A stretch of 64,000 nucleotides of DNA from Sphingobacterium sp. UBA2700. Its GTDB lineage: Bacteria > Bacteroidota > Bacteroidia > Sphingobacteriales > Sphingobacteriaceae. Positions 17,379 through 25,965 of the stretch are shown piece by piece. The notes below the pieces were generated by a model. That model saw only the letters and a program-made list of their open reading frames with translations. It had not been told where the DNA came from and made no database searches. The number at the start of each line of letters is the position of its first letter. Positions within the stretch are counted from its first letter, which is position 1. A program made the position numbers and the translations under genes. The stretch lies in the NCBI GenBank assembly GCA_002354335.1, contig DELI01000005.1, forward strand, positions 230,385-294,384, written 5' to 3'.

Positions 17379-18401
17379 TTATGACTGCAGCAAGGAAAAC
17401 TCTTCCCTAAATTGTGCCCGCATTCGCTTTCTGTAGGACTTCACTGGAATAAACTTGAGTAAAAACAAATTCCTTTTTAGCTGTTTTGTCCTCCTTATCT
17501 TCCAATCGCCGTAAAACGTATCAAAATCAACATAACTCGACGATTGTAGGAAATACCTAAAAGGTTCTCCCAATTTATTGAAATCATTCAAGCCTAAATA
17601 AGGCTGAATATGCTGTTTAAAAAAATTCTGTATAAGATCCATTAGCGTTTGCTTTTGCTCATCGCTCAACGCGGTTCTTAAGTACCGGTATTCAAAAGGT
17701 TCATGCGCTACGAATTGAGCCAAATGAAGACTCTTCGTACTAAAAAACGATTCTTTCTCGTAGAATGTCCTCAATAATTCAAACCATTTTTTTATTACCT
17801 CAATTGTTCGATCACCGTCATCGGCAGCTTTTCGATGATTCTGCCCTTCATGACTGCGATAATGGTAAATCCCTTGTCCATTAAATGCAATTCGGTCGGT
17901 TTTGGTCAATAGGAAATGTGAAAACAATCCATCCTCCCCCGGTTGTATTCCAACCGGAAATTGAATATCCCTATTCTTTTTCAAGAAATCATGCTTCCAA
18001 AATTGTGCGCAGGTTGGCAGCGCCATAGGTGATGGAAGTCGCGACTCATAGCCAGAACCTACAACCACTAAATCAGCCTCTGCTTCTTCAGCTGCGTCAA
18101 ATGATGTTTTTATAAAATTTTCATCAAGAAAATCATCCGAATCTAGGAAATAAACATAGTCTCCCTGTGCTTTATCGAGCCCATGGTTCCTGGCAACAGA
18201 AACGCCGGAATTTGGTTGGTAATAGTAATGGACCCGAGAATCGTTCTTAACAAAATGCTTAATTATTTCTGCAGAGCGATCGGTACTTCCATCATCGATC
18301 ACGATGAGCTCGAAGGACTGCATACTTTGACGTAAAACGCTTTCAATAGCATCTTGAATAAAAGCTTCCCGGTTAAAAACAGGAATTATAATCGAAATCA
18401 T
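17379..18401 (-). CDS. Glycosyltransferase family 2
   Basis: Classical GT2 enzyme of about 340 residues. The N-terminal GT-A domain starts ISIIIPVFNREAFIQDAIES, with ELIVIDDGSTDRS and the DxD-type motif FLDSDDFLDE near residue 90. The catalytic GEDGLFS motif near residue 155 follows. The C-terminal 120 residues are variable. ATG 18401 is chosen because the fold begins directly there; an in-frame TTG at 18419 is the only longer option. A TAAATTTG promoter word lies about 115 bases upstream on this strand. Confidence 0.87.
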   Translation of the reverse strand: MISIIIPVFNREAFIQDAIESVLRQSMQSFELIVIDDGSTDRSAEIIKHFVKNDSRVHYYYQPNSGVSVARNHGLDKAQGDYVYFLDSDDFLDENFIKTSFDAAEEAEADLVVVGSGYESRLPSPMALPTCAQFWKHDFLKKNRDIQFPVGIQPGEDGLFSHFLLTKTDRIAFNGQGIYHYRSHEGQNHRKAADDGDRTIEVIKKWFELLRTFYEKESFFSTKSLHLAQFVAHEPFEYRYLRTALSDEQKQTLMDLIQNFFKQHIQPYLGLNDFNKLGEPFRYFLQSSSYVDFDTFYGDWKIRRTKQLKRNLFLLKFIPVKSYRKRMRAQFREEFSLLQS

Positions 18402-18515
18402 TGTTTTTTCTTTCGTCAAATCAGCTATCTTTTTACTATCAATATAAAATTGATATTCGACTCTTTTTCAATCTTATACTATATTATAACGCAAATTGTT
18501 AAGAAAACGCTACTG

Positions 18516-18523
18516 CAAATTTA
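18516..18523 (-). promoter_or_regulatory. Candidate -7 element upstream of the GT2 gene
   Basis: Read leftward this is TAAATTTG, a TAnnTTTG match, in the 271-base gap (18402-18672) between the GT4 and GT2 genes. It may give the four downstream glycosyltransferases their own promoter. The rest of the gap is AT-rich with no gene; a weak AAGGC/GCCTT hairpin near 18541 lacks a U-run. Confidence 0.3.
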
Positions 18524-18672
18524 GAAAATACATCGGCATTTAAGGCCTGAGAGCCTTCTAAAAACGACTTTTTCCTTCTTCTAGATAAATTGGTTCCCTT
18601 TTTTATAAGCAACTATGGTCACAACTTTCTTTAGATAAAAACGCGAGGATGCAAGGCGAAAATTTTCGCTAT

Positions 18673-19938
18673 TTACTGCGTTATCTTTTTGTTTTGATCC
18701 ACAACCTCCAACAATAGCCCATTCCATTTCTGGAAGATGACTTCACTATCGAAGGCTTTACTAAACTCGTGCCCCTTCGCGCCCATAAGCGCTCGCTTCT
18801 CTGCATCCTCCATCAAAATGCTCAGGTAGTCAATCAGAGACTCCTTATCTTCCGCCAAAAAACCCGTTTCCCCATGTTTTATTAATTCATTAACACCCGA
18901 GCAGCTAGCTAGCCCTAAGCTGGGTATTCCCATTGCCATTGCCTCCCCAAGTGCTAAACCGAATCCTTCATATTTGCTGGGGAAAATAAAAATATCCGCT
19001 GTACGCAAAATCTCTTCAGGATTCGGATGGAAACCTTTCAGAAAAACACGATCAGCTAACTGCAGTGACTCGATAAGACCTTGCAACAGATTCTCGTCCC
19101 TTCCGGTACCCCAAAACTCTAATCGCCAATTCGGAAAGCGATCAGCGACCTTCGAAAATGCTTCGATCGCCAAACTCTGCTGTTTGCATTCGTTATCCAG
19201 TCTCGCCAAATTCATCATAACATATTCTTTCTTTGTCGCCAAATGATTCGGCAGATCCTCTTTACTATAACGCGGCAAAGGGTTAGCAATGGTTTTTGCT
19301 ATTCCTCCGAATGTCTCCGGTAAAAACTGATGATAACTATCAAATAAAACTTGAATACCATCTAATTTTTTAAATGATTCCGTAAGACATTCCATCTCGT
19401 ATGCTGGACGATATCCTATAACATCCGTAAAGTCATAATCTGGTCTTCCATTAACTGAATTGACGATGGGTATGTTCAGTTGTGTTCCATATGTAATCTC
19501 CAGAAGAGAACTAATAGACATGGTCACAATCACATCAGGATTTAGCTCTTTGAGAAACTTTTCCCAGTGCAAAGCCCGATTCTTTAAATTATGACGATAA
19601 AGACCGGCTTCACCGTCCTTAAATTTCCTGTACTGGGATTTGTTGTACGCCTTGGCGTATTTCTTCTTTATTTTACCAATTATCCATTTGAAGGGATTGA
19701 CACCTCTATAATTGACCAGCGGCAATAGGTTGATCTGATCGACATTTTCATCGTAAATATTCTTAAGATCAACGTTTTTTTCCAAAGGAAAAACAGATCC
19801 GCCCCCTTCAGCCTGACTAGCTGCAATGATCACTTCATGCCCTAACTTCGAAAAACCGTTCGCCAAAAAAACACAGATCTTCTCTGTTCCACCGTTTCCA
19901 TTCAAAAAGGAGCTATGTTGCACAAATACTATTTTCAT
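18673..19938 (-). CDS. Glycosyltransferase family 4
   Basis: GT4 enzyme of 421 residues. The N-terminus IVFVQHSSFLNGNGGTEKIC has the GGTE loop that contacts donor phosphate. The N-terminal acceptor domain also contains NPDVIVTMSISSLLE and the typical NSVNGRPDYDFTD. The donor domain includes VMMNLARLDNECKQQ near residue 225 and PSKYEGFGLALGEAMAMG (EX7E) near 325. It follows the secreted propeller lipoprotein gene by 46 bases on the same strand. Sugar specificity is unknown. Confidence 0.88.
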   Translation of the reverse strand: MKIVFVQHSSFLNGNGGTEKICVFLANGFSKLGHEVIIAASQAEGGGSVFPLEKNVDLKNIYDENVDQINLLPLVNYRGVNPFKWIIGKIKKKYAKAYNKSQYRKFKDGEAGLYRHNLKNRALHWEKFLKELNPDVIVTMSISSLLEITYGTQLNIPIVNSVNGRPDYDFTDVIGYRPAYEMECLTESFKKLDGIQVLFDSYHQFLPETFGGIAKTIANPLPRYSKEDLPNHLATKKEYVMMNLARLDNECKQQSLAIEAFSKVADRFPNWRLEFWGTGRDENLLQGLIESLQLADRVFLKGFHPNPEEILRTADIFIFPSKYEGFGLALGEAMAMGIPSLGLASCSGVNELIKHGETGFLAEDKESLIDYLSILMEDAEKRALMGAKGHEFSKAFDSEVIFQKWNGLLLEVVDQNKKITQ

Positions 19939-19984
19939 TTAATTTCTTTCCTCCTGAGGTATTGCCTAATGCTTAACCAAATGA

Positions 19985-21244
19985 TTAATTACTCATCTTA
20001 TTATCAATCAGGTCTTGCATTTGAGACCATTGTACGCTCATCTCTGCATACCTGAAAACACCCGTCTTGTATCCCAAGACTGCTCCAAAATGTACAGTCT
20101 TCTCATCCACAGTCTTCGGAAATATAGCCGATCGGTAAGCATCCTCGGTAATGATTGGTTTTGGAAATACATAAAAATTCAGCCCATCATTCGAAAAGGC
20201 GAGATATAACTGATCAGCCGTGTATTTCTTGACATCGCCCACAGCAATACAGAGAAAATAATAACCGTTGACATAAGTCGCCTGTAAATGCCAAGGACCA
20301 TTATCCCGGTTCTGTCGAATCCACGGTTCATTGAGAAAATTTACAATTTTACTGTTTGAAAAACGACTGAAATCAAGTCCGTTTTCCGATCTCCGCTGTA
20401 TCACAAAGGAGGGTTTATCGCGCTTAAAATGTTTCTTTCCTGAATTCAGTTCCACCTCGTAACTAACATAGCCTTTCCCGACTTTCAAAAAAGAAGGTGA
20501 CAGCATATGACTATTTTTCGGCGAATATGGTATATCAGAATACATGACGGTTTCTAAAGGATCCCAATGTATGCCATCCCGTGATGTCTGGCGAACGATC
20601 GTTCTGCGCACGTCCTTGATCAATTTCGAGCGGTTATTCTGGCTCTTCGCGCCTCGTGCAGCCAATGCTTTTGCTGACAAAAAGCTTCCCCGATAATAGA
20701 GCTGAAATACACCGTCTTCGAACATCCAATCCACATCCGACCAGAATCCTTGAATCTGCTCACCCTCCATCTCCCGGAAACTCTCCTTGTAGCTCGGACA
20801 GGCCTGAATAGGGTTAAGGATGCCCGAAGGTTCAACCCAGTTTAAGCCATCGTTTGATACAACTACGGTAGGATTCTCATATCGCTTAGAAAGCTGATCG
20901 CCTCCGATAGCACCAAAATATGGGGTAAACACCATCCAATATTTATAACCTTGAAAACCATCCGGAAAATATTGTACATCCGGATGACAGTAACTACTGT
21001 TACCAAAGCCAATATTCTTGATAAACTCAGGCTTTATATGTTTCGGATAGTTCGCATTGGCCATCATATCAATATTGACCTGTTGCGGAAAAATATCCAC
21101 TTGCAAATCCGTCGTGAAATCCTTCCTCCCTACCTTTTCTGGTATTTCTTCTGGATATAACTCCATTTCTCCTCGCGCACAGGCTGTGAAAAAAAAGAGT
21201 AAACTATATGCCGCAAAATGCAGCACGGTTCTATTAAACAGCAT
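19985..21244 (-). CDS. Secreted lipoprotein with a glycosidase-type beta-propeller
   Basis: Predicted lipoprotein of about 419 residues. The start at 21244 gives a signal (MLFNRTVLHF, then FFFTAC with Cys22). Upstream in-frame ATGs to 21367 exist but place the signal internally. The mature region contains four propeller-blade words of the form S-x-D/N-G-L/I-x-W/F (SNDGLNW, SRDGIHW, SENGLDF, SNDGLNF). These are typical of five-bladed propellers of the GH32/GH43/GH117 type. I cannot assign catalytic acids with confidence, so glycosidase activity is unproven. Its position at the head of a leftward glycosyltransferase block suggests trimming or binding of the surface glycan made by this locus. 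Confidence 0.75.
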   Translation of the reverse strand: MLFNRTVLHFAAYSLLFFFTACARGEMELYPEEIPEKVGRKDFTTDLQVDIFPQQVNIDMMANANYPKHIKPEFIKNIGFGNSSYCHPDVQYFPDGFQGYKYWMVFTPYFGAIGGDQLSKRYENPTVVVSNDGLNWVEPSGILNPIQACPSYKESFREMEGEQIQGFWSDVDWMFEDGVFQLYYRGSFLSAKALAARGAKSQNNRSKLIKDVRRTIVRQTSRDGIHWDPLETVMYSDIPYSPKNSHMLSPSFLKVGKGYVSYEVELNSGKKHFKRDKPSFVIQRRSENGLDFSRFSNSKIVNFLNEPWIRQNRDNGPWHLQATYVNGYYFLCIAVGDVKKYTADQLYLAFSNDGLNFYVFPKPIITEDAYRSAIFPKTVDEKTVHFGAVLGYKTGVFRYAEMSVQWSQMQDLIDNKMSN

Positions 21245-21413
21245 ATTAATCCTAACAAACAATTTCGTGTAAATAACGTAAATTCCTTTCATAACATAAC
21301 AGCCTTCTACACAATTTTTAAACATTTTTCCAACCGCCATACACGGTATGAAAAACATCAATAGCACGACATTAATTGAATTTTAAATAAAAAAAATAGC
21401 TTGTAAATTACGG

Positions 21414-21421
21414 CAAAATTA
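21414..21421 (-). promoter_or_regulatory. Candidate -7 element for the leftward glycan block
   Basis: Read leftward TAATTTTG, a TAnnTTTG match, in the 299-base divergent gap between the propeller lipoprotein and sixA. It would give a leader of about 160 bases to the start at 21244, or a shorter one if an upstream ATG is used. No consensus -33 box is seen. Confidence 0.35.
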
Positions 21422-21543
21422 AGGAGTTATGAACTATTGATAGCGAAAGGTGGAATCTCCCTCAATATTAACAATTTATAAACAGAAATTTAATCAAGAA
21501 AACCTTAAATTAGCTAGTCATTTAACAGCGAATTACACTAGGT

Positions 21544-22029
21544 ATGAAAACACTCTATCTCATACGTCATGCAAAAGCCGAGGATCATGGACTTTTGAAA
21601 AACGACTATAACCGCAATATTATCTCCAAAGGAAAAGAAAGAGCAATAAGAATTGCCAACGAGCTTGCGACCCAGCTAAAAATCAATAACAATACCCTCG
21701 TGATTAGCTCTTCCGCCAATCGCGCAAAGCAAACAGCGGATATCTTTTGTGAAATACTAGGCTATCCTTTAACGGACATTTTAGAAACCAGAGAAATTTA
21801 CGAGGCGCATTTTATCGACATCCTACGCATCATAAACAATGTGCCAAACAATGTAGAAAATCTACTGGTATTCGGACATAATCCAGGGCTCTCTAATTTA
21901 ACAAATTACCTCAGCCATGCGGAGGTAGAATTAGCGACTTCCAATGTCGCCATCCTCAGCTTACCTGACAATTTTAACTTTTCCGAGCTTGCAGGAGGTA
22001 CAGCAACCCTACTGAACACAATTCAGTAA
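21544..22029 (+). CDS. sixA: SixA-type phosphohistidine phosphatase
   Basis: Histidine phosphatase superfamily protein of 161 residues, cytosolic. The catalytic LIRHAKAED motif contains the nucleophile His9. SSSANRAKQTA carries the second Arg, and VFGHNPGL the second catalytic His. The short SixA form lacks the insertion domains of phosphoglycerate mutases. In E. coli SixA dephosphorylates phospho-His on PTSNtr/ArcB; the substrate here is unknown. The yyaL-like gene follows after 21 bases. Confidence 0.88.
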   Translation: MKTLYLIRHAKAEDHGLLKNDYNRNIISKGKERAIRIANELATQLKINNNTLVISSSANRAKQTADIFCEILGYPLTDILETREIYEAHFIDILRIINNVPNNVENLLVFGHNPGLSNLTNYLSHAEVELATSNVAILSLPDNFNFSELAGGTATLLNTIQ

Positions 22030-22050
22030 TATTCTCTACCTTCGTATTCT

Positions 22051-24060
22051 ATGGCAAACAAACTTCAGAAAGAGAACTCCCCTTACCTACAACAACATGC
22101 CCACAACCCGGTACAATGGTATCCTTGGGGCGAAGAAGCTTTAAACAAGGCAAAGGAAGAAAACAAACTCATTATCATTAGTGTTGGCTATTCAGCATGC
22201 CATTGGTGTCATGTGATGGAACGCGAGAGTTTTGAAAACGACGCCATCGCACAAACCATGAACAAGTTTTTCGTGTCTATCAAAGTCGACCGCGAAGAAC
22301 GACCGGATATTGATCAAATCTATATGATTGCCGTCCAACTGATGACCAATGCCGGAGGATGGCCATTGAACTGTATCTGTTTGCCCGATGGTCGCCCCAT
22401 TTATGGCGGTACCTATTTTAAACCGCAGGATTGGCAAAATGTACTCCTACAAATTGCGAAAATGTGGGAAGAAACCCCGGGAGTAGCGCTTGATTATGCG
22501 GACCGATTAACCAAAGGAATACAACAAGCCGAGAAACTCCCAATACAGGAAATACCAGAAGCCTATACGAACCAAGACTTATTAGATATAGTGGAACCTT
22601 GGATTGAAACCTTCGATCAAAATGAAGGCGGCTACCGCCGCACGCCCAAGTTTCCTCTCCCAAATAACTGGTTGTTCCTCCTCCGATATGGTACATTAAG
22701 CAAGGATCAGCCCCTATTGGATCATGTACATTTCACCTTAGAAAAAATAGCTAATGGAGGAATCTACGACCAAATTGGAGGTGGCTTTGCTCGTTATTCT
22801 GTCGATAATCGCTGGCATATCCCCCATTTCGAAAAGATGCTCTATGATAATGGTCAATTACTTAGTTTATATAGCGAAGCATACCAACAAAAGCCTACGA
22901 CGCTTTATAAGCGTGTAGTAGAAGAAACCATCGCTTGGGCGGAACGCGAAATGCTTGATCCCAATGGAGGGTTTTATAGCGCATTGGATGCCGATAGCGA
23001 AGGCGTCGAAGGCAAATTCTACAGCTTCGACTACGACGAGTTTGATGTGCTAGCTGAGCGTGCAGATCTCGCAAGAAATTACTTCCATATCAGTAAAAGC
23101 GGTAACTGGACCGAAGAACAAACCAACATTCCTTACCTTAGCTCGGAAGACAGTCGACTAATCGCAGAGGCTGGCTATAGCGAAGAAGAATGGGAGGAAG
23201 AACTAAAATCCATCAAAGAGACTCTGCTGAATTATCGCGAGCAAAGAGTGCGACCAGGCTTAGACCATAAACAGCTCGTCACCTGGAATGCATTAATGAT
23301 CAAAGGGCTTGTTGATGCCTACCGCAGCTTTGGAAATGATCATTACTTGAACCTAGCGAAACAAACAGCGGACTTTATATGGACAAAATGTCAGGAAAAT
23401 GACATACTACTGCACCAACCGGCTGACAGCAACCGAAGTATTCCGGGATTCCTAGATGACTATGCATTTAGCATTGAAGCTTTCCACAGTTTATATGAAG
23501 CGACATTTGATGAAACCTGGATTAACCGCGCAAAAACACTTACAGAACAAGCAGTTAACATTTTCTACGATAAAGACGAACGCACATTTTTCTACACCTC
23601 CTCCCATGCGGAAGAACTCATTGCAAGAAAAAGTGAAATCATGGATAATGTCATTCCGGGCTCGGTATCGACAATGGTACGCCAATTGTATAAGTTAGGC
23701 ATCTTGTTCGATGAGGAACAATATACGCTAATAGCCGATCAGGTTTTCGCAAATGTATTTCCGCACATTAAATCATATGGGTCAGCTTACTCAAACTGGG
23801 CCATTCAATTACTGGAACTGCACTACGGAATTTGGGAAATAGCGCTTACCGGAGCCGATGCTCCTCGGTGGCGCAAGGAATTAGACCAGTATTATATTCC
23901 AAATAAAGTAACATTAGGTGGAACAAAAAGCAGTCTACCCTTGTTAGAACATAAAGCGGGTATGGAATCAAAAGCATACCTTTGCCAGAATAAAACATGC
24001 AGTCTTCCACAAACGTCGATTGCCCAGATAATAGAATTAATAAATAATAAACAGGGCTAG
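22051..24060 (+). CDS. YyaL/DUF255 thioredoxin-domain protein
   Basis: A 669-residue protein of the YyaL (spermatogenesis-associated protein 20-like) family. The N-terminal thioredoxin-like domain (DUF255) has [19 protein letters not shown] and a CxxC site, Cys50-His-Trp-Cys53, followed by VMERESF. Residues from about 190 to 560 form an alpha/alpha six-hairpin barrel like N-acylglucosamine epimerases ([38 protein letters not shown]). There is no signal peptide, so it is probably cytosolic. The family's biochemical role is not established. A TACCTTCG word, a near match to the -7 box, lies seven bases before the ATG. Confidence 0.87.
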   Translation: MANKLQKENSPYLQQHAHNPVQWYPWGEEALNKAKEENKLIIISVGYSACHWCHVMERESFENDAIAQTMNKFFVSIKVDREERPDIDQIYMIAVQLMTNAGGWPLNCICLPDGRPIYGGTYFKPQDWQNVLLQIAKMWEETPGVALDYADRLTKGIQQAEKLPIQEIPEAYTNQDLLDIVEPWIETFDQNEGGYRRTPKFPLPNNWLFLLRYGTLSKDQPLLDHVHFTLEKIANGGIYDQIGGGFARYSVDNRWHIPHFEKMLYDNGQLLSLYSEAYQQKPTTLYKRVVEETIAWAEREMLDPNGGFYSALDADSEGVEGKFYSFDYDEFDVLAERADLARNYFHISKSGNWTEEQTNIPYLSSEDSRLIAEAGYSEEEWEEELKSIKETLLNYREQRVRPGLDHKQLVTWNALMIKGLVDAYRSFGNDHYLNLAKQTADFIWTKCQENDILLHQPADSNRSIPGFLDDYAFSIEAFHSLYEATFDETWINRAKTLTEQAVNIFYDKDERTFFYTSSHAEELIARKSEIMDNVIPGSVSTMVRQLYKLGILFDEEQYTLIADQVFANVFPHIKSYGSAYSNWAIQLLELHYGIWEIALTGADAPRWRKELDQYYIPNKVTLGGTKSSLPLLEHKAGMESKAYLCQNKTCSLPQTSIAQIIELINNKQG

Positions 24061-24080
24061 TACCCCATAAACTAAGTACA

Positions 24081-24581
24081 ATGGCAGTAGAAAACAACAA
24101 CGTAGTAACGTTGAATTACGTTCTTCATACAATTGAAGAAAATGGAGAAAAAACCTTTGTAGAGCAAACAACATCGGACAATCCGTTAACATTTTTATAT
24201 GGTGTAGGCATGATGCTTCCTAAATTTGAGGAAAACATCGCTGGATTAAACGCAGGTGATAAAACATCATTCGAATTAGAACCAAATGACGCTTACGGTG
24301 AGCGTGACGATAAAGCAATCGCACAATTACCAGCGGAAATGTTCCAAGAAGTTGGACTTCCTCCTGTTGGTGAAGTAATCCCTTTGCAAGATAACCAGGG
24401 AAACCAATTCCGCGCGGTAGTGATCGAAGTAACACCAGAAACGGTAGTTGCGGACTTGAACCACCCAATGGCTGGTAAAAAATTAAACTTCGACATCGAA
24501 GTAATCGCTTCCCGCCCAGCAACGGCTGAAGAGTTGTCGCACGGCCATGCACATGGCATCGATGGAAATGAAGCTCACTAA
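24081..24581 (+). CDS. slyD: FKBP-type peptidyl-prolyl isomerase SlyD-like
   Basis: Cytosolic proline isomerase and chaperone, 166 residues. The split FKBP domain is visible: LTFLYGVGMMLPKFEENIAGL forms the first half, followed by the insert-in-flap chaperone segment (about residues 70-125, ELEPNDAYGE to GEVIPLQD) and the closing strands HPMAGKKLNFDIEV. The C-terminus SHGHAHGIDGNEAH is a short His-rich tail consistent with the nickel binding of SlyD. It starts 21 bases after the YyaL-like gene and is followed by a strong terminator. Confidence 0.9.
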   Translation: MAVENNNVVTLNYVLHTIEENGEKTFVEQTTSDNPLTFLYGVGMMLPKFEENIAGLNAGDKTSFELEPNDAYGERDDKAIAQLPAEMFQEVGLPPVGEVIPLQDNQGNQFRAVVIEVTPETVVADLNHPMAGKKLNFDIEVIASRPATAEELSHGHAHGIDGNEAH

Positions 24582-24598
24582 GTAATTAGAAAAGTTAT

Positions 24599-24637
24599 AA
24601 AAAAAAGAGTTGCCCCAAAAGGGCAACTCTTTTTTTT
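24599..24637 (+). terminator. Rho-independent terminator after slyD
   Basis: Stem GAGTTGCCC / GGGCAACTC (24607-24615 and 24621-24629) with a five-base loop, flanked by an A-run before and an eight-base T-run after, 17 bases downstream of the slyD stop. Confidence 0.9.
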
Positions 24638-25025
24638 AGTAGTTAGTACTTAGTACTTAGTAGTTAGACCTATAGCTGGCTGTTGGCGTGCTAGTTTTGG
24701 GGAATGGAAGGATAAAAGGATGGGTGTAAGGATTGGCAGGGTGTTTTGTCTTGAACCAGGAAAAAAAGGATGCAAGGATTAACAGGGTCCTGCTTATCCT
24801 TTCATCCTTTTTTTCCTGGTTCAAGACAACTTTTCCCCTTTTTTTCGCCCGATCCTGATAATCCTTAAATCCTTTTTCCCTGGTTCAAAGACAAAACACC
24901 CGACCCTGATAATCCTAAAATCCTTCCTTTCTTGGTTCAAAACAACCTTTCCTTTCCCCAAAACTAGCACGCCAATAGCCCACCATAGGTCTAAATACTA
25001 ACTACTAAATACTAACTACTAATAC
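24637..25025. repeat. Palindromic composite intergenic element, copy B
   Basis: The largest intact copy. The outer arms, 24637-24705 and about 24953-25021, are inverted repeats: TTAGTAGTTAG-type words, then TAGACCTATAG, then GCGTGCTAGTTTTGGGGAA pairing with TTCCCCAAAACTAGCACGC. Inside, 24753-24822 is a 70-base hairpin (GAACCAGGAAAAAAAGGATG ... CATCCTTTTTTTCCTGGTTC) of the same length as in copy A. Two further inverted half-units end CCTGGTTC at 24886 and CTTGGTTC at 24938. It lies between convergent slyD and mnmD and has no coding content. Confidence 0.88.
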
Positions 25026-25057
25026 AACAACTACTAAACTCCTACCACTCACTCCCC

Positions 25058-25135
25058 TTATAAACCCAATACAAACCCAATGTAAACCCAATGTATAACC
25101 CTTTCGGAACGGGTTTGAAATGGTTTAAATATGGG
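25058..25135 (+). repeat. AACCCAATG short-period repeat, copy 1
   Basis: Tandem words TAAACCCAATAC, AAACCCAATG, TAAACCCAATG and TATAACCC, followed by TTTCGGAACGGGTTTG. The reverse complement of the same arrangement occurs at 52639-52717, sharing an exact 20-base core. It lies just right of element B. Further right, 25208-25233 carries TTAGGTCTAAAATCTCATG, matching the arms of element C and containing the mnmD stop codon. I see no gene between 24638 and 25230. Confidence 0.75.
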
Positions 25136-25230
25136 TATGATTCGCCTTTAAATTGTGAGTGTCAGGTACGAGACAGCAGTCTTTCTATAACAGAACCCGT
25201 GTCTTACATCTTAGGTCTAAAATCTCATGT

Positions 25231-25902
25231 CTAAATTCCATTCTTCACTGCCCTTAGCATTTCGCGTTTTCCAGGCGCACCGGGAGCTTTTTCGATGCTG
25301 AAGCCGATGGACTTCATCGCTCTTTTTAGGTTACCGGTGATGGCGTAAGTAACAAATACGCCGCCGGGTTTTAGAAATTGACAGACATGCGCTAATGCTT
25401 CGACGGTCCACATCTCGGGTTGGTGGATTTCAGCAAAGGCATCGAAGTAGAGCACATCAAAAAGCTGATCTGGATAGAAATCCATTAATTTCTGATGCGC
25501 AATTCGCAAATCGATATGAGGGAGAATTTTTTTTTTGCTACTTAATGTAGCCTCATAATTGTCAAGAAAAGCATCCCACAATGGGGCGTCAATGTATTGG
25601 TTATATTCAGATTGGTTGATTACATTCAGTGGCAAGGGGTAAGCTTCGATACCGCAATAGTCCAACGTAATTGCCAATTTCTGACAATAATCTGCTGTTA
25701 ATAAGAAATTTAGTCCCGTGCCGAAGCCGACTTCCAAAATGGATGCTTGGGTTGTCTGTTCCTTTTCGAGGAAGAAGCGTAATCCGGTGTTTAAGAAAAC
25801 ATGTATACTTTCCTGATGTGCGCCATGTTTAGAGTGATAGTGTTCACCGACCTCCGCTTGGTAAAGCGTTTTGGAGCCATCGTCTGTTTTTACAAATTCC
25901 AT
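25231..25902 (-). CDS. mnmD: tRNA mnm5s2U methyltransferase MnmD-type
   Basis: SAM-dependent methyltransferase, 223 residues. It matches the DUF752 family, which completes mnm5s2U34 of tRNA when not fused to MnmC1. It has the SAM loop ILEVGFGTGLNFLL near residue 55 and the family signature DVLYFDAFAEIHQPEMWT near 150. KPGGVFVTYAITGNLKRAM follows near 180 and the C-terminal PGAPGKREMLRA motif ends it. There is no FAD domain, so this is the stand-alone form. The stop codon TAG is inside repeat-like arm sequence. It is divergent from the transporter gene, with overlapping promoter words between them. Confidence 0.88.
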   Translation of the reverse strand: MEFVKTDDGSKTLYQAEVGEHYHSKHGAHQESIHVFLNTGLRFFLEKEQTTQASILEVGFGTGLNFLLTADYCQKLAITLDYCGIEAYPLPLNVINQSEYNQYIDAPLWDAFLDNYEATLSSKKKILPHIDLRIAHQKLMDFYPDQLFDVLYFDAFAEIHQPEMWTVEALAHVCQFLKPGGVFVTYAITGNLKRAMKSIGFSIEKAPGAPGKREMLRAVKNGI

Positions 25903-25906
25903 TACG

Positions 25907-25914
25907 TATTTTTG
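25907..25914 (+). promoter_or_regulatory. Candidate -7 element for the DAACS transporter
   Basis: TATTTTTG on the plus strand, 51 bases before the transporter ATG. It almost touches the opposite-strand element at 25916-25923, so the two divergent promoters would compete for polymerase. Confidence 0.35.
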
Positions 25915-25915
25915 G

Positions 25916-25923
25916 CAAATCTA
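25916..25923 (-). promoter_or_regulatory. Candidate -7 element for mnmD
   Basis: Read leftward TAGATTTG, a TAnnTTTG match, 13 bases before the mnmD ATG (25902), implying a very short leader. Confidence 0.4.
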
Positions 25924-25965
25924 AAATAAAAACAACTATTTTAGCTTTTCTCAAAGAATATTTAA

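Noticed and set aside
24637..25025. Possible CRISPR array or tandem repeat array in the repeat-rich gaps
   Set aside because: Units are arranged as inverted arms of a palindrome, without regular direct repeats of 24-40 bases or unique spacers, and no cas gene is near.
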